From the NCBI RefSeq assembly GCF_018141105.1, contig NZ_CP054839.1, positions 7,257,411 through 7,321,410 of the forward strand: a stretch of DNA of 64,000 bases, in the 5' to 3' direction. The notes below the pieces were generated by a model. It was not told the DNA's origin and made no database searches. It saw only the letters and a program-made list of their open reading frames with translations. Source of the DNA: Saccharopolyspora erythraea (GTDB lineage Bacteria; Actinomycetota; Actinomycetes; Mycobacteriales; Pseudonocardiaceae). This document shows, piece after piece, positions 1-8,442 of this stretch. How positions within the stretch are numbered: position 1 is the stretch's first letter; every line of letters starts with the position of its first letter. The position numbers and the translations under genes were made by a program.

Positions 1-167
1 AGCTGCTCCGATGTGGACGAACCGGTGTCCACCGCCAGCACGTGCCTGGGACCGACGGTGAGCCCGCGCAACGCGCGCAGGACGTCAGCCGACCATTCGG
101 CTCCGTCGTGGCACACCAGCACCACAAGAACCGGTGCGGTGTCCAAACGGGGCGTGCTCGCGGCCAA
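1..167 (-). CDS. GT2-family glycosyltransferase, N-terminal fragment (partial)
   Basis: Only the first 55 or so codons lie in the window; the gene runs off the left edge. The frame reads a typical GT2 start: a hydrophobic beta strand VLVVLVCHDG, then a helix and VLAVDTGSST, which corresponds to the nucleotide-sugar binding beta strand and Asp of GT-A folds. A strong ribosome site GGGAGGAAGAG sits directly before a TTG, and the frame is closed by a stop a few codons further upstream, so I chose TTG at 167. It lies back to back in series with whiB2 on the same strand. Large membrane GT2 proteins often neighbour whiB2 in related genomes, which is family knowledge, not visible here. The product beyond this fragment is unknown. 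Confidence 0.6.
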   Translation of the reverse strand, partial: MAASTPRLDTAPVLVVLVCHDGAEWSADVLRALRGLTVGPRHVLAVDTGSSTSEQ

Positions 168-247
168 CTCTTCCTCCCACCGCCGTGATCAGCTACCGCA
201 CGACGGTAAACGAGCGAGGATGCGAAGAGTTGCCCTGCCGAAGCGGG

Positions 248-562
248 CTAGACCGCGCGGCGCTTCAACTTCCGGCGCTCGCGCTCGGAAAGACCGCCCC
301 AGATCCCGAATCTCTCGTCGTGTTCGAGGGCGTATTCCAGGCATTCCGATCGGACCTCGCACCCGGCGCAGATCCGCTTGGCCTCCCTGGTCGAACCGCC
401 TTTCTCCGGGAAGAAAGCCTCAGGATCGGTCTGCGCGCACAACGCGCGCTCCTGCCATTCCTGTTCTTCCTCCCCGAGATCGAACAGCCCGTTCAGGATG
501 TCGAGTTCCGCCAGGTGCGGGTCTTCCCGCTCCATGAGACGGCCCTCCGTCGTTTCCCACAT
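248..562 (-). CDS. whiB2: WhiB-family iron-sulfur transcriptional regulator (WhiB2/WhmD type)
   Basis: A 104-residue WhiB protein. Four cysteines (about 42, 65, 68 and 74) give the C-x22-C-x2-C-x5-C pattern that binds a [4Fe-4S] cluster, followed by the G(I/V)WGG turn at 86-90 and a basic C-terminus (RERRKLKRR) for DNA contact. Family knowledge: WhiB2 partners sigma factors and controls septation and cell division; WhmD is its Mycobacterium smegmatis name. The block ALCAQTDPEAFFPEKGGS is essentially that of mycobacterial WhiB2. Position next to fbiA also matches. Start: ATG at 562 has GGGGGAGGA before it; an in-frame ATG at 592 also has GGGGAGGA in front, so a 114-residue form is equally possible. 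Upstream codons lack conservation. Confidence 0.93.
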   Translation of the reverse strand: MWETTEGRLMEREDPHLAELDILNGLFDLGEEEQEWQERALCAQTDPEAFFPEKGGSTREAKRICAGCEVRSECLEYALEHDERFGIWGGLSERERRKLKRRAV

Positions 563-831
563 CGGTCCTCCCCCGGGTCTCTCCCATTCCATTCGGTCCT
601 CCCCAGGACCTGAACGGGACGCACTCCCACTTGCGATTCCCCGGCCGGTTCTCCCCTCCGGCCGGGCGCTGACGCGCACCGCACCCGCGACCCGCTCCGC
701 CACGGCGGAATCGGCGCTGCCGGCACCGCCGATGACGCTCAGCTCCACCCGGAACAGCGGTGCTGCCCGCGACGAGCGGCTTCCGGACCGCTGGCCTGGT
801 GAACGTCAACGGAGAATGACACCACTGTGAT

Positions 832-843
832 TACACCCGTGTA
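832..843. promoter_or_regulatory. Palindrome in the whiB2 / metalloprotease intergenic region
   Basis: TACAC-CC-GTGTA is a perfect inverted repeat with a 2-base spacer, about 270 bases upstream of whiB2. A second inverted repeat, GAGCACT/AGTGCTC, lies at 914-942 with a 15-base loop. Both could be operators in the divergent promoter region (563-1028) that serves whiB2 leftward and the M50 gene rightward. I could not match either to a known regulator; a BldD-type box was tried and did not fit. Confidence 0.35.
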
Positions 844-1028
844 GCTCCATGCGGTCAAGTGGAGACCATCCGTAGGGGGAACCCTCGCGCGCATCCGCTC
901 AGAGTCATCGGATGAGCACTTACGGCGCATGATCGAGTGCTCCGTACAGCGGTATCTGCCTTCATGATCAATGCATACCACCCGGTGCCGCCCCGCGCCC
1001 GTTGTCGGACGGGGACACTGGTCCGGTG

Positions 1029-1772
1029 ATGAACTCCGCAGTCCGGGTAAGTCCGCTGTTCCTCGCGCTCGTCGCCGTCACCGTCGCGGGCGGTGTGCTG
1101 GCGACCTTCCCAAACATGGTCGCGATCACCACCGGAGTCGTGCTGATCGTGCTCGGTGGGTGGGCCACATCGTTGTGCCTGCACGAATTCGGCCACGCGC
1201 TCACCGCCTACCGCGGCGGCGACCTGTCTGTCCGCTCCAAGGGCTATCTGTCACTGGATCCCAGGCACTACACCGACCCGGTCCTGAGCATCGTGCTGCC
1301 GCTGCTGTTCGTCGCGATCGGCGGCATTCCGCTGCCCGGTGGCGCGGTGTGGATCAACCACCACGCCCTGCGGACGCGACGCGTGGAGTCGATGGTCTCG
1401 CTGGCCGGTCCGCTGACCAACCTCGTGCTGGGCGTCGCGCTGACCGCCGTGGTGGCCACGGTGCCGATGCCCGAAGGGCTCGGCGCCGGCCTGAGCTACC
1501 TGGCCTACCTGCAGGTGATCGCGTTCGTGCTGAACATCCTGCCGATCCCGGGCCTGGACGGCTACGGCGCGATCGAGCCGTGGCTGTCCGGACCGGCGCG
1601 GGAGTTCGGCGAGAAGGCGCGGCCGTGGGCGCCGCTGGTGCTGTTCGCGTTGATCCTGGCCACGCCGCTCGGCGGCCTCTTCTTCGACGTCTCGTACCTG
1701 CTGTTCGACGCGGTGGGTGGCGACGCCGGGCTGACGGCCGCGGGCATGAGCACCTTCCGCTTCTGGATGTGA
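1029..1772 (+). CDS. M50-family membrane metalloprotease (site-2-protease-like)
   Basis: About 247 residues, mostly membrane helices. The zinc-binding motif HEFGH is at residues 52-56 in the second hydrophobic segment, and a later NILPIPGLDG segment supplies the conserved N-x2-P-x3-LDG motif of the family. Together these mark an intramembrane zinc protease of the S2P/Rip type (peptidase M50). Such enzymes cut membrane-bound anti-sigma factors or signal peptides; the substrate here cannot be told. No PDZ domain is visible, so it is a short variant. Start is uncertain: ATG 1029, GTG 1026 and TTG 1002 are all in frame, and ribosome sites are weak. It is followed after 27 bases by fbiA but is not obviously part of that pathway. 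Confidence 0.85.
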   Translation: MNSAVRVSPLFLALVAVTVAGGVLATFPNMVAITTGVVLIVLGGWATSLCLHEFGHALTAYRGGDLSVRSKGYLSLDPRHYTDPVLSIVLPLLFVAIGGIPLPGGAVWINHHALRTRRVESMVSLAGPLTNLVLGVALTAVVATVPMPEGLGAGLSYLAYLQVIAFVLNILPIPGLDGYGAIEPWLSGPAREFGEKARPWAPLVLFALILATPLGGLFFDVSYLLFDAVGGDAGLTAAGMSTFRFWM

Positions 1773-1799
1773 GGCACGCGCGTGCGAGGATCTGAGGCC

Positions 1800-2786
1800 G
1801 TGAAGGTCGTTGTTCTGGCAGGCGGGGTCGGCGGCGCGCGCTTCCTGCAAGGGGTCAAGGCCGCGCTGGGCATGCCCGCCGTGGGTGAACCGGAGGAACC
1901 GTCACCGCACGAGGTCACCGCGGTGGTGAACGTCGGCGACGACGTGTGGATGCACGGGCTGCGCGTATGCCCGGACCTCGACACCTGCATGTACACCCTG
2001 GGTGGCGGGATCGACTCGGCGAAGGGCTGGGGACGGCTCGGCGAGACCTGGTCGGTCAAGGACGAGCTGGCAGCCTACGGCGCCGAACCGAGCTGGTTCG
2101 GCCTCGGCGACCGCGACATCGCCACCCACCTGGTGCGCTCGCGGATGCTGCGCGCCGGCTACTCGCTCACGGCGGTGACCGAGGCGCTGTGCGACCGGTG
2201 GCGCCCGGGGGTGCGGCTGCTGCCGGTCACCGACGACCGCGTCGAGACCCACATCGCGATCGAGGACCCCGAGCCGCGGGCCGTGCACTTCCAGGAGTGG
2301 TGGGTGCGCCACCGCGCCGAGCCCGCCGCGCGGGCGATCGTGCCGGTCGGCGCCGACGAGGCGAAGCCGACGCCTGCGGTGCTCGACGCCGTCGCCGAGG
2401 CCGACGTGGTCCTGATCGCCCCGTCGAACCCCGTGGTGAGCGTCGGCACGCTGCTCGCGGTGCCGGGCTTCCGCGAGGCGCTGCGCGGCACGAAGGCGCC
2501 GGTGGTGGGGCTCTCGCCGATCATCGGCGGCAGACCGCTGCGGGGGATGGCCGACGCCTGCCTCACCGCGATCGGCGTCGACACCACCGCCGAGGCGGTC
2601 GGCAGGCACTACGGCTCCCGCCAGGGCTCCGCGGAGGGCATCCTGGACGCGTGGCTGGTGCACACCGGTGACACCGCCGACGTGCCCGGCGCCTCGGTGC
2701 GGGCCGTCCCGCTGCTGATGTCCGATGTGGACAGCACGGCGGAGATGACCCGCGCGGCCTTCGACATCGCGGGGGTGCGGCCGTGA
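1800..2786 (+). CDS. fbiA: 2-phospho-L-lactate/PEP transferase of coenzyme F420 synthesis
   Basis: A 328-residue CofD/FbiA protein. It joins the activated three-carbon unit (EPPG in mycobacteria, LPPG in archaea) to the deazaflavin Fo, giving dehydro-F420-0 or F420-0. The N-terminus [14 protein letters not shown] is the family signature, followed by NVGDD and a [11 protein letters not shown] block that bind substrate and metal. I placed the start at GTG 1800, preceded by GAGG; an earlier in-frame GTG at 1782 adds six non-conserved residues. Its stop overlaps the next start (GTGA), so it is translationally coupled to fbiB. Same order as mycobacterial whiB2-fbiA-fbiB. High certainty. Confidence 0.95.
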   Translation: MKVVVLAGGVGGARFLQGVKAALGMPAVGEPEEPSPHEVTAVVNVGDDVWMHGLRVCPDLDTCMYTLGGGIDSAKGWGRLGETWSVKDELAAYGAEPSWFGLGDRDIATHLVRSRMLRAGYSLTAVTEALCDRWRPGVRLLPVTDDRVETHIAIEDPEPRAVHFQEWWVRHRAEPAARAIVPVGADEAKPTPAVLDAVAEADVVLIAPSNPVVSVGTLLAVPGFREALRGTKAPVVGLSPIIGGRPLRGMADACLTAIGVDTTAEAVGRHYGSRQGSAEGILDAWLVHTGDTADVPGASVRAVPLLMSDVDSTAEMTRAAFDIAGVRP

Positions 2787-4126
2787 AGGACCACGCGGCA
2801 CGAGACGGCCTGCGGCTGTACTCGGTGCCCGGACTGCCGGAGTTCGGCCCCGGTGACGACCTCGCCGCGTCGATCGCCGCCGCCGCGCCGTGGCTCAGCG
2901 ACGGCGACGTCGTGGTGGTCACCAGCAAGGTGGTGTCCAAGGTCGAGGGCCGCATCGTGCGCGCCCCGAGCGACCCCGAGGAGCGCGACGAGCTGCGCCG
3001 CGAGCTGGTCCGGTCGGAGGCCGTGCAGGTGCTCGCGCGCCGCATGCGGACGCTGATCACCGAGAACCGGCTCGGCATCGTGCAGGCCGCCTCCGGTGTG
3101 GACGCCTCCAACGTCGCGCTCGACCAGATCGCGCTGCTGCCGGAGGACCCCGACGCCTCGGCCGGCAGGCTGCGCGCCGGGCTCGCCGAACGGCTCGGCG
3201 TGCACGTCGGCGTCGTCATCACCGACACCATGGGCCGCGCGTGGCGCGTCGGGCAGACCGACGCCGCGATCGGCGCGGCCGGCCTGCAGGTGCTGCACCG
3301 CTACCGGGGCAGCACCGACCCGCAGGGCAACGAGCTGGCGGTGACCGAGGTCGCGGTGGCCGACGAGATCGCGGCCGCGGCCGACCTGGTCAAGGGCAAG
3401 CTCGGCGGGGTGCCGGTCGCGGTGGTGCGCGGGCTGGTCCCGGTCGACGACGGCTCCACCGCGCGCGACCTGGTCCGTCCGGTCGAGGAGGACCTCTTCC
3501 GGATGGGCACCGCCGAGGCGCTGGCACAGGGCCGCCGGGAGGCGGTGCTGATGCGCCGGTCCGTGCGGGCCTTCGCCCCGGATCCCGTCGACGCCGACGC
3601 CGTCCGCCGGGCCGTCGGCGCGGCGCTGACGGCTCCCGCGCCGCACCACACCAGGCCGGTGCGGTTCGCCTGGCTGCGCGACCGTCCACTGCGGACGAAG
3701 CTGCTCGACGCGATGCGCACCGCGTGGCTGGCCGACCTGCGCCGCGACGGGATGTCGGAGGAGGCCGCGCAGCGCCGGGTCGGTCGCGGCGACCTGCTCT
3801 ACACCGCGCCGGAGCTGGTGGTGCCGTTCCTGGTGCGCGAAGGCGCCCACGACTACCCGGACGAGCGGCGCGGCGAGGCCGAGCGGTCGATGTTCACGGT
3901 GGCGGCGGGTGCCGCGGTGCAGGGCCTGCTGGTGGCGCTGGCGGCCGAGGAGCTCGGCTCGTGCTGGGTGTCCTCGACGATGTTCTGCCCGGACGTGGTG
4001 CGCTCGACGCTGGGGTTGCCGGAGAGCTGGGAACCGATGGGCACCGTGGCGATCGGCCACCCCGCCGAGGCCGTCGAAGGCCCCCGCCCGCCCCGCGACG
4101 CGCACGACGGGTTGGTGGAGCTGTGA
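2783..4126 (+). CDS. fbiB: Bifunctional F420 gamma-glutamyl ligase / nitroreductase-fold reductase
   Basis: A 447-residue two-domain protein. Residues 1 to about 240 are the CofE-like ligase that adds glutamates to F420-0 (motifs [30 protein letters not shown]). Residues from about 250 start [21 protein letters not shown] and form an FMN-binding nitroreductase fold, which in mycobacterial FbiB reduces dehydro-F420-0 to F420-0. The actinobacterial fusion is intact and of normal length. The GTG start overlaps the fbiA stop by four bases, and its own stop overlaps the GTG of the following NUDIX gene in the same manner, so the three form one tightly coupled operon. Confidence 0.95.
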   Translation: MKDHAARDGLRLYSVPGLPEFGPGDDLAASIAAAAPWLSDGDVVVVTSKVVSKVEGRIVRAPSDPEERDELRRELVRSEAVQVLARRMRTLITENRLGIVQAASGVDASNVALDQIALLPEDPDASAGRLRAGLAERLGVHVGVVITDTMGRAWRVGQTDAAIGAAGLQVLHRYRGSTDPQGNELAVTEVAVADEIAAAADLVKGKLGGVPVAVVRGLVPVDDGSTARDLVRPVEEDLFRMGTAEALAQGRREAVLMRRSVRAFAPDPVDADAVRRAVGAALTAPAPHHTRPVRFAWLRDRPLRTKLLDAMRTAWLADLRRDGMSEEAAQRRVGRGDLLYTAPELVVPFLVREGAHDYPDERRGEAERSMFTVAAGAAVQGLLVALAAEELGSCWVSSTMFCPDVVRSTLGLPESWEPMGTVAIGHPAEAVEGPRPPRDAHDGLVEL

Positions 4127-4746
4127 GCGCGGCGAATGGTGAAGTGCGAAGCGGTTCGGGCGGGCCGCTGGACAGCTCGGCTGGTCCGCATGGGGACGCA
4201 CGGCGGGTGCTCGGAGAGTGGAAACCCGACGACCCGCAGCAGGAGGCCCTCCGGCACGCGTTCCTGACGTTGCTCGACGCGCGTGCCGACGGCTGCCTGC
4301 GCGCCTGCGAGCCGGGGCACGTCACCGCCTCGGCGGTGCTGCTCGACTCGACCGGGCGCAACGTGCTGCTGACCCTGCACCCGCGCGTCGGCGCGTGGCT
4401 GCAGCTCGGCGGGCACTGCGAACCGGAGGACGCCACGCTGGCCGGCGCCGCGCTGCGGGAGGCGAGCGAGGAGTCCGGCATCGAGGGGCTGGTCGTCGAC
4501 CCGGTGCCGGTGCACCTGGACGTGCACCCGATCACGTGCTCGCTCGGCGTGCCGACCCGCCACTTCGACGTCCGGTTCGTCGTGCGCGCACCCGAGGGCG
4601 CCGAGGCCGCGCGCAGCGACGAGTCGCTCGACCTGCGCTGGTGGCCGGTGGAGGCGCTGCCCGACGGCTCGGACCTCGGTCCGCTGGTCGCCGCCGCCGA
4701 GCGGCGGGTCGGCAGCCAGGCGGGGGCCCGAGCGCCGGACGCCTAG
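4123..4746 (+). CDS. NUDIX hydrolase
   Basis: A 207-residue protein with a NUDIX box, [20 protein letters not shown] followed by EESGI, about halfway along; it fits G-x5-E-x7-RE-x2-EE-x-G-(I/L/V). The family hydrolyses nucleoside diphosphates linked to another group; substrate not predictable here. Start is the GTG whose TGA is the fbiB stop (GTGA overlap), giving about 75 residues before the box with no recognised domain. Being third in the fbiAB operon suggests a housekeeping job linked to F420 or GTP/nucleotide by-products, but that is guesswork. Its TAG stop sits inside the palindrome CCTAGG, shared with the stop of the opposing antitoxin gene. Confidence 0.88.
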   Translation: MSAANGEVRSGSGGPLDSSAGPHGDARRVLGEWKPDDPQQEALRHAFLTLLDARADGCLRACEPGHVTASAVLLDSTGRNVLLTLHPRVGAWLQLGGHCEPEDATLAGAALREASEESGIEGLVVDPVPVHLDVHPITCSLGVPTRHFDVRFVVRAPEGAEAARSDESLDLRWWPVEALPDGSDLGPLVAAAERRVGSQAGARAPDA

Positions 4747-5036
4747 GCCGAGTGCTCGAAGACGGCGGCTTCCAGCCGCCGGAGGCGGGCTTCGGTGCTG
4801 TTGGGCGCGGCGGCTGAGAGCTCGGCCTCGATCAGCGCCCTGATCCACGCGGTGGCTTTGGTGTCCTCGGCGGCCGCTCGTGCCCGCACCTGGTCCAGCA
4901 GGGACTTCGGCAGCCGCAGCGATGTCGTGACCATCGGATCGGGCGACGGCGGCTCGGCCTCCCAGCGGCCCGCCTCCATCTCGGCGCTCGTGTCGTGGGT
5001 GTCGTAGTACTGAGCAAGCTCGTCCAGCTTCGCCAT
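4743..5036 (-). CDS. Ribbon-helix-helix antitoxin-like protein of a BrnTA-type pair
   Basis: 97 residues. The middle, VTTSLRLPKSLLDQVRARA then a helix ending in WIRALIEAEL, is a ribbon-helix-helix (CopG/Arc type) DNA-binding core: a short beta strand with alternating residues, then two helices. The N-terminus is acidic and Tyr-rich, and the C-terminus has a heptad-like LRRLEAAVF helix. Family knowledge: such antitoxins bind and silence the toxin and repress their own promoter. It starts at ATG 5036, seven bases after the stop of the broken toxin gene, with AGAAGGTGAGAG as ribosome site, so toxin-then-antitoxin order as in brnTA. Convergent with the NUDIX gene. Confidence 0.75.
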   Translation of the reverse strand: MAKLDELAQYYDTHDTSAEMEAGRWEAEPPSPDPMVTTSLRLPKSLLDQVRARAAAEDTKATAWIRALIEAELSAAAPNSTEARLRRLEAAVFEHSA

Positions 5037-5042
5037 GATCTC

Positions 5043-5325
5043 TCACCTTCTCTTACGCCGGAAGGTACGGCGCTCGTTGATGGTCATCTCGCGTGCGGTC
5101 ACCACGTAGTCGTCCATCCAACGCCTCAGCCAACACCGCCAGCAGGTAGCGCCCGCCGATCGTGCGGGCGTACAGGAGGTCGACTCCGTCGGGTTTGTTC
5201 ACCACCCACTGCGGTCGGCTGTTGACGGCCTCCTCGGCCTCACTCGGGGACACACAATGCCGCGCGATGTGCCGCTCGGACGCTTCGGTCCACCTAATCT
5301 CACGCACGTCGAAAGTAGAACACAT
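5043..5325 (-). pseudogene. BrnT-like toxin, coding frame interrupted by a single-base shift
   Basis: The N-terminal part, from ATG 5325, reads FDVREIRWTEASERHIARH and later GGRYLLAVLAEALDGR, a BrnT-like (RelE-fold) ribonuclease toxin. The expected family ending, here VVTAREMTINERRTF then RRKRR and a stop at 5043, is present but in a different frame. The two frames join near 5106-5112, where one extra C in GGACGACTACGTGG would account for the shift. Left in the first frame the protein ends in non-family sequence. So this is a broken toxin with an intact antitoxin downstream, a sequencing slip, or a slippage site. The conserved reading of the second frame argues the mutation or error is recent. 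Confidence 0.7.
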
Positions 5326-5370
5326 CGCAATGCGACGCAATGCATTCGAATCAGGGTCGCGGCTTGATCT

Positions 5371-5550
5371 TCACCCGGTCGAGGCCGATTCGCCGGGGGC
5401 GTCATCGTGCGCTTCGTGGACAGCCCGGACGATCTCCGCCATCGAGAGCAGGCCGCCGCCCACCGGTGGCATCGAAGCCAACTCGGCGTTGCGGGCCATG
5501 CGCTCCTGGACGTCTTCGTCCTGCCCCTGCTGCGAATCGTTCATGTTCAC
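5371..5550 (-). CDS. Small hypothetical protein (about 59 residues)
   Basis: A short acidic protein: an N-terminal Gln/Asp-rich stretch (NDSQQGQDEDVQERMAR), a Pro/Gly turn (MPPVGGG), then an amphipathic helix LLSMAEIVRAVHEAHDD. No known domain. The GTG start at 5550 overlaps the TGA of the upstream DNA glycosylase (GTGA), pointing to translational coupling; an ATG two codons in (5544) is the alternative. Because it is coupled to a base-excision repair gene it could be an accessory or regulatory peptide, but that is inference. It is the last gene before the toxin pair. Confidence 0.6.
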   Translation of the reverse strand: MNMNDSQQGQDEDVQERMARNAELASMPPVGGGLLSMAEIVRAVHEAHDDAPGESASTG

Positions 5551-6458
5551 ATCGCGCGGTAGTCGCGGACGGGCAGCCGTGGCCCGAAGCGCTGCCGGGA
5601 CACCCCGGCCGCGGCGAGGTAGCGGACCGCGCGGTGGCGGTGCCCCTCGTAGGGGGCGAGGGCTTCGAGCATGCCGTCGTCGTCGAGCGGGCGCCCGGTC
5701 AGCGCGGTGCCGACGATGGCGGGCAGGTGGTAGTCGCCGACGCTGACGGCGTCGGGATCGCCCCACGCCCGCTGCGCGACCTCGGCCGCCGTCCACGGCC
5801 CGATGCCGGGTACCAGTTGCAGCAGCCGCCTGCCCTCGGCCCCGCGCAGCTCGGCGGCCCGCTCCAGGCGCCGGGCCACCGACGCCGCCCTGATGAGGGT
5901 GCGGCGGCGGGCGCCGTCCATTCCGATCCGGTGCCACTCCCAGTCGCGGATCGCGCGCACCTGCGCGGGATCCGGGGGCACCCACAGGCGCTGCGGCGCC
6001 GGGCCGGGAGCGCGGGTGCCGAACCGCCGGCACAGCTCCCGCCACGACCGCCACGCCTCCCGGTTGGTCACCTTCTGCTCCAGGACCGCCGCCACGAGCA
6101 CGTCCCACACCCGCCCCGACGAGCAGAGCCGCAGACCGCGGGCGGCCCGCCGTCCCCGCTCGACGGCGTCGTGCACCGGCACGAAACCGGAGTCGTCGTC
6201 GGAGGCACCGAGCAGTTCGGGCACGTCGTCCAGCACCCGGGCGGCGCCCGAACCCCAGGCGGACGCGTGCACCGTGCCACCCGCGTCCTTGTGCAGACGT
6301 AGCGTGGCCGGGCCTTCGGCGGTCGTGCTCGCCCACCAGAAGGCGTCCGGTTCGACGTGCGTCGCGGGGTCACCGGTCCCCCGGCGCAGCGGTGCCAGCA
6401 CTCGCGCCAGATCCAGTGGATGCGGCGGATGCCACGTCGTGGTCAGTGGTTCTTCCAT
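5547..6458 (-). CDS. HhH-GPD DNA glycosylase (3-methyladenine DNA glycosylase II / AlkA-like)
   Basis: 303 residues. The C-terminal half contains the helix-hairpin-helix LLQLVPGIGPWTAAEV followed by AWGDPDAVSVGDYHL, whose Asp is the position of the catalytic aspartate in HhH-GPD glycosylases. The N-terminal domain (about 1-110) resembles the beta-rich AlkA/Ogg-type N-lobe. It would remove alkylated bases in base-excision repair, in the cytoplasm. It lies four bases downstream of manB and may share its transcript. No Fe-S cysteine loop is seen, which separates it from EndoIII/MutY. Confidence 0.85.
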   Translation of the reverse strand: MEEPLTTTWHPPHPLDLARVLAPLRRGTGDPATHVEPDAFWWASTTAEGPATLRLHKDAGGTVHASAWGSGAARVLDDVPELLGASDDDSGFVPVHDAVERGRRAARGLRLCSSGRVWDVLVAAVLEQKVTNREAWRSWRELCRRFGTRAPGPAPQRLWVPPDPAQVRAIRDWEWHRIGMDGARRRTLIRAASVARRLERAAELRGAEGRRLLQLVPGIGPWTAAEVAQRAWGDPDAVSVGDYHLPAIVGTALTGRPLDDDGMLEALAPYEGHRHRAVRYLAAAGVSRQRFGPRLPVRDYRAM

Positions 6459-6462
6459 CGCC

Positions 6463-7527
6463 TCAGTCCGCCGAGAAGCGAACTCCGCCCGGCGGCAGTT
6501 CTACTCCAGGCCACACTCGCACCCCGTCGAGCAGCTCGCAGCCCGCGCCGACGGTCACGCCGTCACCGATGATCGCCCCGCGCACGACGGCTCCCTCGCC
6601 GATCACCGCGCCCGCGCCGATCACGCTGTGCTCGACGACGGCACCGGCCTCGACCCGGACGCCGTCGAACAGTGTCGAGCCGACGATCCGCGCGCCGGAG
6701 CCGACGTGGCCGCGGGTGCCGACCGTGCTGCCGCCGCGCACCACCGCGTCGGCGGCGACCTTGACCTCGTCCAGCAGCACCGCCTCGCCCGCCGGGGCGG
6801 GCAGCGCCGCCGAGCGCAGCCTGCCCAGCGCCACGTCGGCCGACCCGCGCACGAAGGCGGCGGGCGTGCCGATGTCCAGCCAGTACGAGTCGTCGACGTG
6901 ACCCTGCACGCGCGCACCGGATGCCAGCAGGCCGGGGAAAGTCTCGCGCTCCACCGACACCGGGCGGCCCGCCGGGATGTCGTCGATCACCGGACGCCGG
7001 AACACGTAGCAGCCCGCGTTGATCTGGTCGACCGGCGGGTCGTCGGTCTTCTCCAGGAACGCGGTGACCCGCCCGTCGGCGTCGGTCGGCACGCAGCCGA
7101 ACTGCCGGGGGTCCTCGACGCGGACCAGGTGCAGCGTCACGTCGGCCTCTGCCTCGCGGTGGGTCCGCAGCAGCTCGCGCAGGTCCAGCCCGGAGAGGAT
7201 GTCACCGTTGAAAACCAGCACGTCGTCGGCGCGCAGCCGGTCGGACACGTTGCGGATCGCGCCCGCGGTGTCCAGCGGCTCCTTCTCCACGACGTACTCC
7301 AGCTCCAGGCCGAATGCGGAGCCGTCGCCGAAGTACTCGGCGAACACCTCGGCCTTGTAGGACGTGCCGAGCACCACGTGCCGGATGCCCGCATCGCGGA
7401 TCCGGGACAGCAGATGGGTGAGGAACGGGACACCCGCGGTCGGCAGCATCGGCTTGGGTGCCGACAGCGTCAGCGGGCGCAACCGCATCCCCTGACCTCC
7501 GACCAGCACCACCGCTTCAGTGGACAT
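6463..7527 (-). CDS. manB: Mannose-1-phosphate guanylyltransferase-like sugar nucleotidyltransferase
   Basis: 354 residues. It opens with the nucleotidyltransferase signature AVVLVGGQGMRLRPLT followed by KPMLPTAGVPFL, and ends in a left-handed beta-helix of hexapeptide repeats (about 255-345; VRGGSTVGTRGHVGSGARIVGS and so on). It would make GDP-mannose from mannose-1-phosphate and GTP for cell-envelope glycans. The assignment to GDP-mannose rather than another NDP-sugar rests on synteny: mycobacterial manB lies next to wbbL and rmlD, as here. It is the first gene of a leftward unit with the DNA glycosylase. Start ATG 7527 has AGGAG before it. Confidence 0.85.
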   Translation of the reverse strand: MSTEAVVLVGGQGMRLRPLTLSAPKPMLPTAGVPFLTHLLSRIRDAGIRHVVLGTSYKAEVFAEYFGDGSAFGLELEYVVEKEPLDTAGAIRNVSDRLRADDVLVFNGDILSGLDLRELLRTHREAEADVTLHLVRVEDPRQFGCVPTDADGRVTAFLEKTDDPPVDQINAGCYVFRRPVIDDIPAGRPVSVERETFPGLLASGARVQGHVDDSYWLDIGTPAAFVRGSADVALGRLRSAALPAPAGEAVLLDEVKVAADAVVRGGSTVGTRGHVGSGARIVGSTLFDGVRVEAGAVVEHSVIGAGAVIGEGAVVRGAIIGDGVTVGAGCELLDGVRVWPGVELPPGGVRFSAD

Positions 7528-7786
7528 GAGGCGACGAACTCCTTACCTGGCTCACCCTGCTCACCTGGTGATCCCTTACCTGAGGAAGTTTGCCTGACGA
7601 AAACCCCATTGGGGGGAATACTCTGGCAGGAGCAACGGCATAATGGTCATCGGGCCCACCATTGGGGACCGAGCCGACCCCCGCGGGACGAACTCCGACG
7701 GCGATCCCGAGGGACGTACTCGACCGCTGCCCACCGGTGACCATGCTCGACCACCTTGACCGGCGAAGTACTGAGAGGGCATCCCT
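7528..7786. promoter_or_regulatory. Divergent promoter region, manB / Gln-His-rich protein
   Basis: 259 bases without a gene between two divergent starts. It holds two near-copies of CCCATTGGGG (about 7604-7616 and 7658-7667) and a CATAAT sequence at 7639-7644 that could be a -10 element for rightward transcription. No -35 at correct spacing is obvious. I see no coding potential. Confidence 0.3.
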
Positions 7787-8335
7787 ATGGACCCGCGCCT
7801 TCGAGCCGACGAAGCACTTGCTCGCGCGCGGGCGCGAGGTGCGTTCGTCGTCACACCAGACAACGCGACGTCGCCGATGGACGCATCCACCACCGTCCGC
7901 ATCCCCCGCACCGTCGTGGAGAGGTCGGACTCCGACTCGACGCAGGTCTTCCCGCAGTCCCAGCAGTCCCAGCAGTCCCACCACGGTTCGCAGCAGAGCC
8001 AGCCCGGTCCGCAGCAGGGCGGGCCGCACCACAACCAGCAGTCCGGGCACCAGCACCACCCCCAGTCGCAGCAGGGGCATTCGCAGTCGCAGCAGGGGCA
8101 CGGGCACGCGCAGGGAGGCGGGCAGGGCCGCTCGCAGGGCCAGGGACACGGGCACCCGCAGGGGCACGGCCAGGGGCAGCACGGACAAGGGCAGCAGGCC
8201 CAGCAGGCGACCGCGTGGCCGTCCGAAGACCCGCAGGACGTCCCGCCGAACCCGTACCAGGCGCAGCGCGGGCCCGGCGAGTTCGGGCCGCTCGGTTCGC
8301 GTGCCACGCAGCAGCAGCACTACGGGCCGTACTGA
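7787..8335 (+). CDS. Hypothetical protein with a Gln/His/Gly-rich low-complexity tail
   Basis: 182 residues. The first 45 are ordinary and look conserved-like: DPRLRADEALARARARGAFV, then VVTPDNATSPMDASTTVRIPR. From about 55 to 145 it is almost only Q, H, G, S and P (SQQSQQSHHG, GQGHGHPQGHGQGQHGQ), and it ends in a Pro/Gln-rich tail ending HYGPY. No signal peptide or membrane segment. The N-terminus with a Thr in TTVRIPR is the kind of short motif seen in FHA/kinase-signalling partners, but this is only a resemblance. The tail is expected to be disordered and could bind metal through its many His residues. Divergent from manB, convergent with wbbL. Confidence 0.65.
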   Translation: MDPRLRADEALARARARGAFVVTPDNATSPMDASTTVRIPRTVVERSDSDSTQVFPQSQQSQQSHHGSQQSQPGPQQGGPHHNQQSGHQHHPQSQQGHSQSQQGHGHAQGGGQGRSQGQGHGHPQGHGQGQHGQGQQAQQATAWPSEDPQDVPPNPYQAQRGPGEFGPLGSRATQQQHYGPY

Positions 8336-8442
8336 ACCGCGCGCGTTGCGCAGCGGCGTGCGGGCCGAGCAGCTCAGGCGGCGGACCGCATCGGCCCGGC
8401 CCCGGTCCGCGGTGATCGGCCGCCGGCCGCGCACGCCGGACG

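Noticed and set aside
832-843. BldD box upstream of whiB2
   Set aside because: The palindrome TACACCCGTGTA was compared with the 15-base BldD consensus and the centre does not fit.
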